Origin: Ambrosia x helenae
Taxonomy: Eukaryota; Streptophyta; Magnoliopsida; Asterales; Asteraceae
Direction: 5' to 3'
Length of the DNA: 64,000 nucleotides
Assembly: GCA_030844895.1 (NCBI GenBank)
Contig: CM061232.1
Coordinates: forward strand, 88,663,769-88,727,768
A program made the translations under genes and the position numbers. Position 1 is the stretch's first letter. Every line of letters starts with the position of its first letter. Positions 1-8,618 of the stretch are shown here, piece by piece. Under the pieces are notes generated by a model. The model ran no database searches, was not told the DNA's origin, and was given only the letters and a program-made list of their open reading frames with translations.

Positions 1-1
1 T

Positions 2-1162
2 GATGAAGGAAGTAGTAATCACAACCACAACCACGATACTAACCACAACAACAATAACAACAACAACAACAATGGAGTTGATGCTCAACTGGCTGCAATC
101 ATTTCTCAACAAATGGCGCAGCAAATCGCAACACTAGTTCCCAACTTACTAGCACAAGTCATCCAGTTGAATGGCAACGGGAACGGCAACGGCAACGGGA
201 ATGGAAATGGACACCACAACGGAAATGGTCTCCCAGCCTGCACCCTTAAGCATTTCAATTCTTGTAACCCTCCAAAGTTTAGTGGTGAAGAAGGAGCTAC
301 AGGACTCCTACAATGGTTTGAGGGTATTGAAAATACCTTCATCAACAGTGAGTGCCCCGACAACTTTAAGGTCCGTTATGCCATGAGTGTTCTTCACAAA
401 CAAGCACTCACTTGGTGGAATGAAGAAAAGCGTACCCGAGGAGCTGAAGTTGCACTTACTATGACGTGGGATCAAGTCAAGGAGATAATGAAAGATAAAT
501 TTTGCCCACGAAACGAGGTCAAGAAATTGGAAGACGAGTTCCACACCCTTGCTCAGGATAGTGGGGAAAACCTTGCCTACAATACCCGCTTTCACGAGCT
601 TAGCTTATTGTTACCCCACAAAGTCACTCCCCTGCCGGTAGCCATCGAGAAGTACATCGGTGGTCTGCCCATGCAAATCCAGGATACGGTGTGGGGAAGG
701 AATCCTACCACCTTGGAGGAAGCCAAACGTTTAGCAGCTACCTTAACTGATAATCACGTAAAGAACGGGACCTTAGTTTGGAAAGACAATAAAACAAGTA
801 TTGTAGCCGCGGTAACCACTGAGAACCAGAAACGTAAGACCAGGGATCCTGATGCAAGCCTCACTCCACAAGCTTCTAAGAAGAAACCTTATACAGGAAA
901 CCACCCATTATGTAATACCTGCAACCGACATCATCCCACTGCTTCAGCGTGTCGCTTGTGCACCAATTGTGGAAGGTATGGCCATCTGGTCAACACGTGT
1001 CGTGAGACCCCAAATCCAAATGCCAACCAACCCACCAACCCTGCTCAAGCTGCTAACCCTAATCAATACAACTATGGTCAATGCTATGAATGTGGAGACC
1101 CAAATCACTTCCGTAACCGATGCCCTAAACTGAACAGAGATCAAGACCCTCCAGCTACTTAA
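2..1162 (+). CDS. gag: Gag polyprotein of E1 (5'-truncated by window edge)
   Basis: The reading frame is open from base 2, so the start codon is upstream; the internal ATG at 113 is probably not the start. The visible product is 386 residues. In order it has an Asn/His-rich N-terminus, an Asn-Gly repeat (about 170-235), a Retrotrans_gag-type capsid region (about 240-780, with conserved Trp-Trp near 410), a basic linker, and two CCHC zinc knuckles: CTNCGRYGHLVNTC at about 959-1000 and CYECGDPNHFRNRC at about 1082-1123. A further Cys/His cluster precedes the first knuckle. Gag forms the virus-like particle and packages element RNA. The ORF ends with TAA just after the last knuckle, and no pol follows in any frame. 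The intact ORF in an element without pol suggests selection on Gag or recent insertion. Homology to the E3 mini-gag and the E2 remnant is clear at both ends. Confidence 0.9.
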   Translation, partial: DEGSSNHNHNHDTNHNNNNNNNNNGVDAQLAAIISQQMAQQIATLVPNLLAQVIQLNGNGNGNGNGNGNGHHNGNGLPACTLKHFNSCNPPKFSGEEGATGLLQWFEGIENTFINSECPDNFKVRYAMSVLHKQALTWWNEEKRTRGAEVALTMTWDQVKEIMKDKFCPRNEVKKLEDEFHTLAQDSGENLAYNTRFHELSLLLPHKVTPLPVAIEKYIGGLPMQIQDTVWGRNPTTLEEAKRLAATLTDNHVKNGTLVWKDNKTSIVAAVTTENQKRKTRDPDASLTPQASKKKPYTGNHPLCNTCNRHHPTASACRLCTNCGRYGHLVNTCRETPNPNANQPTNPAQAANPNQYNYGQCYECGDPNHFRNRCPKLNRDQDPPAT

Positions 1163-1404
1163 CAACATGTCCCACCACTCGAATGTCGTTTACTTTTATT
1201 CTATGTATTGACTCTATTTGAATAATAAATTCTAGTATTGAAATTTTTGAGAGTTGTTTTACATGGTGCATGATTGTTTGAATGTGAATTAATTATATAA
1301 ATCTATACAACTACAACTCGTATACTGTGCTTGTTATACTTGCTTGCATAAACATGTTATCAATTTGCAATATGTGTGTATAATAAATGTCATCATGTCT
1401 TTTC

Positions 1405-1575
1405 AACAGTCGGGAGAGGCCCTACAACCTGCTCCACGACTGGTGAAGACTATCAAACCTACTCAACGATTGGTAGAGGTCATTATGCTTTTCCAACAGT
1501 CGGGAGAGGCCCTACAACCTGCTCAACGACTGGTGGAGACTATCGAACCTGCTCAACAATCGGTGGAGGCATAGA
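1405..1575 (+). repeat. 30-bp minisatellite in E1 3' internal region
   Basis: About six imperfect 30-bp units follow each other, each built around a core like CGACTGGTGGAGG followed by a pyrimidine-rich half. They form a 90-bp higher-order repeat (CGGGAGAGGC at 1411 and again at 1501). The unit length is a multiple of three, and frames through the array are open. The same array is found in E2 (29350-29535) and E3 (63538-63655). Confidence 0.85.
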
Positions 1576-1800
1576 AGGACGCAAAACCTTAATGTAAGGT
1601 AAATTGGTGATTGCGGTCCGGAACGTAATCATGAATTTACAGGTACATTAAGGTAGTGTGAAATTCTATCAAGGTTATAAACTCTAGTTGTCAGGTAGTT
1701 CATCAACCCACACTAAACACGAGACAGTTTATTCTATTCATGTCATGCTATAGCTCAAATAACAACTATTTTCATCACCTTTAACCCTACGTTTTTAATA

Positions 1801-1835
1801 AACTTCGGGACGAAGTTTCTAAAAGTAGGGGAGAC
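1801..1835 (+). promoter_or_regulatory. Hairpin plus polypurine tract before E1 3' LTR
   Basis: AACTTCG-GGA-CGAAGTT (1801-1817) can form a 7-bp stem with a 3-nt loop. The purine-rich AAAAGTAGGGGAGAC (1821-1835) abuts the LTR start TGTAACATCG and is the expected primer for plus-strand DNA synthesis. The same hairpin and tract occur before the 3' LTRs of E2 and E3. Confidence 0.85.
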
Positions 1836-1874
1836 TGTAACATCGCAAAATTTTCCCCAAATTTCTAATACATG

Positions 1875-1876
<2 letters not shown>

Positions 1877-1918
<42 letters not shown>
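1877..1918 (+). repeat. (AT)n microsatellite
   Basis: An uninterrupted run of AT dinucleotides of about 40 bp inside the E1 LTR. A second, interrupted (AT)n lies at 1968-2000. Confidence 0.95.
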
Positions 1919-1920
<2 letters not shown>

Positions 1921-2013
1921 CTTTATCATTCATAATGTGCCCAAGTCCTTATTTTACTACAACACAACTTATATATATATATATATTTATATATATATAC
2001 ATATATTGACTTA

Positions 2014-2024
2014 TAATAATAATG

Positions 2025-2061
<37 letters not shown>
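2014..2061 (+). repeat. (AAT)n microsatellite
   Basis: A run of AAT/ATA trinucleotides with one interruption near its start. Similar (AAT)n runs occur in the E2 LTRs (27352-27368 and 30124-30144), where their length differs between the two LTRs. Confidence 0.95.
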
Positions 2062-2063
<2 letters not shown>

Positions 2064-2254
2064 TCAGAATTGTTTTAGTAATGTTTTTAAGCCAAGCCCA
2101 CAAACACAATAAACACCTCCCTCACCCCTTTACCCTAAGCCCAATCAGGATCTGGCCCACCTAACAAACTCATTCTTTCCTTAAAGCCCAACGCAAGGGC
2201 CCATAATGCCAGCCCATCTTCTTTGACTGCTAAAACAAAATAAAAATAAAATGT

Positions 2255-2320
2255 TGCTAGCCGGACTCGAACCCGAGTCAGACGGCTGGAACACCTCGAG
2301 TTGTACCACCAGGCCACGAA
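2255..2320 (-). other. tRNA-like block with Pol III A and B boxes (minus strand)
   Basis: Read on the minus strand, the block contains TGGCCTGGTGG (A-box-like, 2316-2306) and, about 35 nt further on, GGTTCGAGTCC (2273-2263), an exact B-box consensus. The acceptor arms do not pair, so this is not a working tRNA. It sits about 300 bp upstream of the LTR TATA box and points away from it. Confidence 0.6.
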
Positions 2321-2615
2321 GCTTATACATGACTATCATGGACTTCTAAATATTTTATACACAAACAAACCAGTTTCCTTTCTTCTTTCCTTGTTCGCTG
2401 CAGACCAGATCCACGACAATTATGGTCAAAACTCATTAATTGTCACACTATCAATCTATAATTAGGAAGGACGTTGATTGATTTCAATTTACAACAAACC
2501 ACGTGGCCATTAACACGTTGAATTAACAGTAAATTTGAACCAATTATGGTCAATTATTCGTGCATACAATCAATGTCGCGTCAAACATACCATACAGACA
2601 ATCCCCTCATTTAAG

Positions 2616-2623
2616 TATAAATT
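2616..2623 (+). promoter_or_regulatory. TATA box of E1 LTR
   Basis: TATAAATT follows a GC-poor upstream region that includes CACGTGG (a G-box-like core at about 2501). The first base of the transcript should be about 30 bp downstream. The role is inferred from position within the LTR and from equivalent TATA boxes in E2 and E3. Confidence 0.55.
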
Positions 2624-2799
2624 GAATCCTCATTGACAAACAAAAGGTGCCGAATTACACCTCTTCACTCTCAATTTCTTCTAATTTCTCATATCAATTT
2701 GCAAATCATTCGTGTTTGACTTCTGTTGACCAAGCATTACAATCACGAAATTCTTGTTGTAAGTTGTCCTTTTTTTATGGGTTTTGTTCACCGGCCATC

Positions 2800-2840
2800 A
2801 ACAAGCAATAACCCTATGATTAATCGGGTTATTGCTTGTT
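2800..2840. repeat. 15-bp perfect inverted repeat in the LTR leader
   Basis: AACAAGCAATAACCC (2800-2814) and its exact complement (2826-2840) are separated by 11 nt. In RNA starting at the 2616 TATA box this would form a strong stem-loop near the 5' end. Confidence 0.85.
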
Positions 2841-2947
2841 AGATCGTTTGATTGAAATAGCTAGGGCTTGTAAATAGGAATTGGGGAAGAACACTTAATC
2901 GAGTGTAAATATAAATGTTAATCAAACTGAAACCAAACACAACCACG

Positions 2948-3012
2948 GGTCTAGACCAAGTTGGTTGTGTCTGGTGCCATGCCCATGAATCACGCGGGTT
3001 CGAGTCCTGTGA
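2948..3012 (+). other. tRNA-like block with Pol III A and B boxes (plus strand)
   Basis: CTAGACCAAGTTGG (A-box-like, 2951-2964) is followed by GGTTCGAGTCC (2997-3007), an exact B box, at tRNA-like spacing. It lies downstream of the TATA box, so it would be part of the Pol II transcript. The element E3 has an equivalent block at 60948-61010. Confidence 0.6.
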
Positions 3013-3866
3013 TCAGCAAACGTTTTTCTTGTTTTGTTTTTAATCAAAAATAATTAAAATCAATTATATATATATTATTTATATCTTATAAATTCATTTT
3101 AAAATACTAAAACAATTTTAATAATTGTACAAAAATTATTTTTAGTTAAACTGATAAAAAGGTTTAAACTTACAATTTTAATTTTCAAAAATTTATTTAT
3201 TTATTATATATAATAAATAAATCAAGATTATTCATTTTTATTTATAAAAATCTATAAAAATATCAAAACGATCTTATTAATTTCCACAAAAATTATCCTA
3301 AGTTTTTATAACATTAAGCTTTTCAGAAATGATTTTTATTTCTGAAAAATCATTTTATTAATATTTTTAATCAATTTTTGTTAGTTTTAATATTAATTAA
3401 ATCATAATAAATCCAATTATTAATATTTTTGCACCAAAATTTTATACAAATTATTTCTGATCATTTAGAACAGAAATATAATTTTTAAAATGATAATTCT
3501 TTAATTTTAGTATTTTTAAGATATTAAAATTAAAGTTTGACAATTTGTAATAAATAGATTTAAAAATCTATTTTAAAGAAAATAATTTTATAAAAATTAT
3601 TTTTATACTTTAAACACATTATTGTGACCATATTAAATTTAAATTTTATAAAAAGATTTTTTGTCTATTTAATTATTAAATTTCTCTCGATTATCAAACA
3701 TTTTTATCATTAATCAAACGAGCATTTATCCCCATTCAAAGCCCTAGAACACATACATTTGTAGACTAGATAGACTTAGACATATTTATTACCTTTATAG
3801 GGTGATATTTGGCATTATTTGGGCAACACACTATTCAATTTTCAAGAAGTATAACATTTTGCTAAG

Positions 3867-4313
3867 GTGAGTTTACATACCCCCTTTTCTCTTTTACATT
3901 TTTGGGGTGAAAACATGTTTAAACATTTTATACTATCATTTACTCATACTTACTTGTGATTCAATTACACTATCATTCTATCATTTGACTGTAACAAAAA
4001 GACACAGTACAATCATTAACAATGATCAAGCCGCCTGTTTAGATTATAGCGCTATAGGTCTGACAAACTCATCCCCCGCATAGACTCAGGGATGATCGGT
4101 AACAGTAATAACATTTAACTAACTTGCGAGTTAGTCATCAGTCGACACAAGGTTTGGTTGTACAAAGACGCATTGTTGCATGTCGGTATCATATTCTATC
4201 ATCATACAACTTTGAATGTTGTACAAACTGTTGTTAGCAATTATTATCAAAAACCTATGTATTCTCACCAACTTTTGTTGACCCAAAATATTTTCAAACT
4301 TAACATGTTTCAG
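3867..4313 (+). other. Candidate intron inside the E1 LTR
   Basis: The donor is CTAAG|GTGAGTTT at 3867. The acceptor is preceded by a TTAAC branch-like motif, in CATGTTTCAG|GTTCT ending at 4313. The predicted intron is 447 nt. The same donor and acceptor are kept in E2 (473 nt in both LTRs) and E3 (481 nt), while the sequence between them has diverged. Splicing is inferred only from sequence. Confidence 0.5.
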
Positions 4314-4503
4314 GTTCTACTTGCTTGAAGATTTGCTTGAAGATATGTGCATAGTTTTTTATTCAATTTGATGTACGAATTCTTGTAGAATCATTGTATG
4401 TAAACTATTTAAATCATTTAATGAAATTATTATTCACCATGAGCTACTGAACAATCATCACAACGTGACATCCGATGTTTCCGCCATCGGTTGGGGTGTT
4501 ACA

Positions 4504-5460
4504 GGCCCTATCTTGAAGAGGTCCGGTTCCTCCCAAATATATTGTTTCACTTGGACCATAAATTGTTGTCTTCGTTTCTTGGTCCAATGATCCGGAATGG
4601 CACCCGTGGCTAAATAATTAACATAATGAGCATACCACGGTGCAACTCGAGTAGACACGGCTAGAAGTTGTTCATCCGGAAATCTTTCATTTATCTCACT
4701 CACATCATCAATCCCTTCCACCAAAATTCGAGACAAGTGATCCACCACTACATTTTCACTCCCGTTTTTGTCTCGAATTTCCAAGTCAAACTCTTGAAGT
4801 AATAAAACCCACAAATCAAACGTGGCTTGGCATCTTTTTTCTCCATCAAATATCGAACCGCACTATGGTCCGAATATACCACCACCTTGCTCCCCCAAAT
4901 ATACGAACGAAACTTGTCCAAAGCATACACCACCGCTAATAATTCTTTTTCGGTTGTGGTGTAATTCAGTTGCGCTTCGGATAAAGTTTTGCTCGCATAA
5001 TAAATCACCACCGGCTTCTTATCAGCACGTTGACCCAAAACAGCACCAATTGTAGTGTCGCTTGCATCACACGTTATTTCAAATGGCTTTGACCAATCAG
5101 GCGGTTGCAAAATAGGAGCCTTGACTAAGTGTTCCTTCAAAACATTAAAAGCTTTCAAACATTCATTAGTAAAATCAAAGGGAACATCTTTCAAAAGCAA
5201 ATTACATAAAGGCTTGGTGATAACACTAAAGCCCTTAATAAAACGTCTATAGAATCCCGCATGTCTCAAAAACGATCTTACCTCTTTTACATTTTTCGGT
5301 GGTGGCAATGATGATATGACCCGAATTTTTGCCTTGTCCACCTCCAAACCCCGTTCAGAAATTACATGGCCTAACACAATTCCCTCTTACACCATGAAAT
5401 GGCTTTTCTCCCAACTAAGCACTAAATGTTTCTCTAACACATCTTTTTAAAACTTTTTGT
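4504..5460 (-). pseudogene. pol: Athila-type pol fragment: RT end, RNase H, integrase start
   Basis: Minus-strand frames encode the end of an RT domain (LGHVIS, then the FLRHAGFYRRFI motif), an RNase H domain with ITCDASD and the TTTEKELLAVVYALDKFR block, and a linker leading into the integrase region. The catalytic RT part with the xxDD motif is absent. The reading frame is broken by a stop near 5390 and by a shift near 4750-4815, where two overlapping frames meet. E1 cuts it off at 4504, so the integrase core is outside the window or lost. It is non-functional. Confidence 0.85.
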
Positions 5461-5514
5461 AATTCGTTGAGACTTGATTCGGCTCATTTTCAACTTTTTC
5501 ATTTTTTATCATTC

Positions 5515-7335
5515 TTACTCACTTCCGGTTTTTTTAACATTTGATTCTTTTTGTAAAACCGGTGGAGTTTCATCATCTTCACTCTCGTTACCTGTGACAT
5601 CCTCAACTACCCCCTCAACAAAACCCGGTGATAAATTAGCTTTAAATTCTTTACACTTCTTAACACACTCACCCTGATTAACATTAACATTATTAACTCG
5701 TGATGAGCCATGAGACGGATTTACCTGGGTGTCACTAGGAAGCTTCCCTTTGCCTTTTTTCAACTCCGCCACATCAGTTGCCAATTGACCCATTTGGGTT
5801 GTTAATGCTTGGATGCTTTTGTTACGAACCTCATCCTTTTGTATCCGGGGCTTCATCAAGTTGATTTCTCTTTTGCATATCTTGTTGCATAGCCTGAAGC
5901 ATCTCCATGACTTCATTCCCACTTGATGAATCTTGACCCGAACTCCTTTGACCCATTTGAGCTTGCCCTTGGTATCAACTGTTGTATCCACCTCTATAGT
6001 TTCCTTGATTATATTGTTTGACGAGGTACATAAATTACCTTGAGCAGCTTGAAAATTTGGGTTTGGATTGATTTGAAGCATTTCCATAACGAAAATTTGG
6101 ATGATTTCGTAACCCGGGGTGGTATACATTGGAATTCATGTCATAATTTATACCACCCCCTTGAATAGCATTCACTTCTTCCGTTTGTCCTTCATTCACT
6201 ACCACTTGACAAACCTCCGCCGTGTGGCCTATTTCTTGACAATTATTGCAAACATTATACAATTGATTTGAGGTTTGCACATTACCACTTTCTACCCCAT
6301 GCACTTGAGGCCTTTGAATCACATGCCTCGCCCGTCTCGATGATGGAGCCTTTCTTTTGGAAGTGACCGCCATTTGTCTCAAAAATGCCCAATCGTCTTG
6401 TTCATAGTTTGTACCAAAAGTACCATTTGTGATGGACATTAAATCACGGGCATCCTCCGAACTCAACCCTTCATGAAAAGCATTCAACAATTTCCAAAGT
6501 TGGATACCATGGTGAGGACAATTTCTTAACATCATATTAAATCTCTCGAATGCTTAATGAATCATTTCCCCCGATTGTTGTTGAAAACTTCTCAACCTCT
6601 CCTTGCATCATTTGTCTTTTGGGAGCTATAAAACTCATCTAAGAGCATTTGTTGCATGTCGGCCCATGTAAAGATAGATGCGGATGGTAAAGTGTGAAAC
6701 CATCTCTTCGCTTTGTCTTCCAAAGAAAATTGGAAAAGTGGTGTAGGACGTTGCAATTGCAATCCTTGAGGTCTAACATGTTGCACCCCAACCGGTAGTC
6801 TACCTGGGTCTTGAAATTGTTGAATCGGTTGACTTACTTGACCCGCTCCTGCTTGAGATCCCACAAATGCACCATCACCTCCATAGTAGTACCCTTCTTT
6901 ATTATACCCACTAAACTCTTCTTCTTCATACACATCATCATACCTATCCTTTCAAATCTCAAATTTTGCCCACCTGGATAAGATGAGTATTGAAAACCCG
7001 ATTGGTTTGGTGGTTGATAAGTAGATGTGGTATGGACAATGGTTGAGCACTGTGGTTGTGGGAACGTAGAAGATGATTGACCCGTAGATGGGAAAATATG
7101 GGAAATGGTGGAATAGTATTTGATGGACTATAGGTAAGGTTGGGTTCAACTGAGAAGAACTTGGTTGGTTGGTATGGGTTGGTGTAGAAGGATTGTTGGA
7201 AAGGTTAGGCATTGTGGTATTGGGTGAAAGTTGTGTAGAGGTAGGAGTGAATGATGAGGTCGTTTGACCCATTGTTGGTATTTGAGGTTCTTGCATGATG
7301 TTTCTTGGTGTAAACGGTGAAGTGGTGTGAATCAA
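5515..7335 (-). pseudogene. gag: Athila-type gag, broken into four frames
   Basis: Reading on the minus strand from 7335, the pieces are: a Pro/Ser/Thr-rich N-terminus (7335-6952); capsid sequence with DKAKRWFHTLPS (6933-6592); a second capsid part followed by a zinc knuckle CNNCQEIGHTAEVC and the NHPNFRYG motif typical of Athila gag (6535-6035); and a basic C-terminal part ending in a run before the missing protease (6129-5515). The pieces are in different frames, so there are at least three frameshifts or stops. No protease motif is visible downstream. Confidence 0.8.
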
Positions 7336-7529
7336 TGATTCTGTTCTTTCGTATCAACACTCGGTTCCGTCTCAATGTCCTTTCAATTTCCGAATCAAAA
7401 CAATAGCGGTGATGACTCGTGAGAGCCTCTAGTATGCATATACTTGAAGTACCTGCACACTAAACACAACCAGCGTAAACCCGAAAATAACAAACAAAAC
7501 TAAGAAATTAACACACGTTGCGCACTACT

Positions 7530-7547
7530 CCCCGGCAACGGCGCCAA
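7530..7547 (-). promoter_or_regulatory. Primer binding site of the Athila-like element
   Basis: The minus strand reads TTGGCGCCGTTGCCGGGG, the PBS type known from Athila/Tat elements. It marks the 5' LTR end at about 7552 and fixes the element orientation. Confidence 0.85.
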
Positions 7548-7551
7548 AATT

Positions 7552-8616
7552 TGACGTGCTGTCATGGTACACGTAAAATTTATCCTAATTACAACTAACA
7601 AATAGTGGCAAGAAGGTATCGAACACAGGGAGTTTGTGGAAAATGTGTGACTTCTAGTTTTGTTGATTAACTACAATTAAACTACTTAAATAAAAAGTAA
7701 ACGATTAAGATTTTGAGTGTTTTGATTTTAACTAAAGTAACAACTAATTACCGATTTAAATTCAGAGTGTTTCTTCAAATTATGGAGCAATGATCATTCA
7801 AGGATTCAGTTTCTCTAAACACTTGTGTGAATTTCCACTAGAAAGAGTTACATAGACATAACTTAATTAAAAGTAATTGTTTGTGATAAAAGGGAACAAA
7901 GTACTCGGATTAAATTAACGCGAGGTTGTTTCCCGATGACCAATTAATCAATAACCAACCCCAATCCTTCCCGTGATATCTCAGTTGTTAGCAACACCAA
8001 GAACGTACGATAGAGACTAAAAATTGGTTAAATTAATCAACACACTACAAGCAATTGTTCATACATCATAATAACAAAGCAAAGTACTAAGTTATTATTC
8101 TAGAAATGCAAGAAAACACACAAGAGTTCAAGAAAAACCTTCACCAAGAGTTATCACCAAAAGTTTAGCCTATCATGACTTGGTGAATCATCAAAACATC
8201 CATACAATGTTCATACGAATCAAAAACATAAAAACCAATGTTTTATGATTGTTCCCCAATGATGAAATCCAGCCAAAATCGCCCAAAAACTCTCTAGAAA
8301 CGTTCCAAGTCCAAGATAAGTGAAAAGACACCATCAAACGTTCTTTAATAGTGGGAGTTACATTTTGGTGCAGGGTCCACCGTACCTTACGGTGGCCACC
8401 GTAAGGTACGGTGGCTTTGTTCGGGTTAATTCTGTTTTTAAATGGAAATCAATTTGACTTGCTGAATTAACACGTCTAATGCTGACCTGTAAAATGGGGT
8501 ATAACTTTAGACCTTAGCTAAGGTATGATTGGGCGAATGGGATGCTAGTCTGTGATAATGTATTGAGCAGAGTGAATATAATTTTTTTCGAGACGAAAAA
8601 AAGATAAGTGTGAGGG
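7552..8616 (-). mobile_element. 5' LTR of the Athila-like element (right end uncertain)
   Basis: Non-coding DNA right of the PBS. The element-proximal end, read as minus strand, finishes in CA just before AATTT-PBS. The distal boundary is not supported by a target-site duplication and could be anywhere between about 8450 and 8640. The block includes the palindrome at 8377-8414. Confidence 0.4.
8377..8414. repeat. 38-bp perfect palindrome
   Basis: CCACCGTACCTTACGGTGG (8377-8395) is followed with no spacer by its exact reverse complement (8396-8414). It is strongly GC-rich within AT-rich surroundings and lies in Athila LTR or 3' UTR sequence. Confidence 0.95.
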
Positions 8617-8618
8617 TG

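Larger units (their letters stand above)
1..4503 (+). mobile_element. E1: gag-only Ty3/gypsy LTR element, 5' part outside window
   Basis: From left to right the sequence shows a gag ORF, about 670 bp of non-coding DNA with a 30-bp minisatellite, a hairpin, a polypurine tract and a full 3' LTR. No protease, reverse transcriptase or integrase lies between the gag stop (1162) and the LTR (1836). This is the layout of non-autonomous terminal-repeat elements with a GAG domain (TR-GAG). The 5' LTR and PBS are outside the window, so the target-site duplication cannot be checked. The 3' LTR ends directly in minus-strand Athila-like pol sequence at 4504, so E1 is inserted in that element. E2 and E3 in this window are relatives. 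Confidence 0.85.
1836..4503 (+). mobile_element. 3' LTR of E1 (2668 bp)
   Basis: The LTR starts TGTAACATCGCAAAA directly after the polypurine tract and ends GGTTGGGGTGTTACA, giving inverted ends TGTAACA/TGTTACA. Its layout is: an (AT)n and (AAT)n-rich 5' part, a tRNA-like block on the minus strand (2255-2320), a TATA box (2616), a long hairpin (2800-2840), a tRNA-like block on the plus strand (2948-3012), a very AT-rich stretch, and a conserved 3' part with a candidate intron (3867-4313). The 3' part is homologous to the E3 LTR arms and to the E2 LTRs. There is no protein-coding gene in it. Confidence 0.9.
4504..8616 (-). mobile_element. Athila-like Ty3/gypsy element, truncated and decayed
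   Basis: Minus-strand order is: LTR (about 8616-7552), PBS (7547-7530), gag fragments (7335-5515), then an RNase H and integrase-start fragment that runs into the E1 insertion at 4504. Protease and most of RT are missing, because the gag tail is followed almost directly by the RT tail around 5515-5460. The PBS type (TGGCGCCGTTGCCGG) and the gag motifs are those of Athila-group elements. The right LTR end is uncertain. Confidence 0.7.

Noticed and set aside
2255..2320. Functional tRNA gene
   Set aside because: A and B boxes are present, but the acceptor and anticodon arms do not pair; the same is true for the blocks at 2948, 60247 and 60948.
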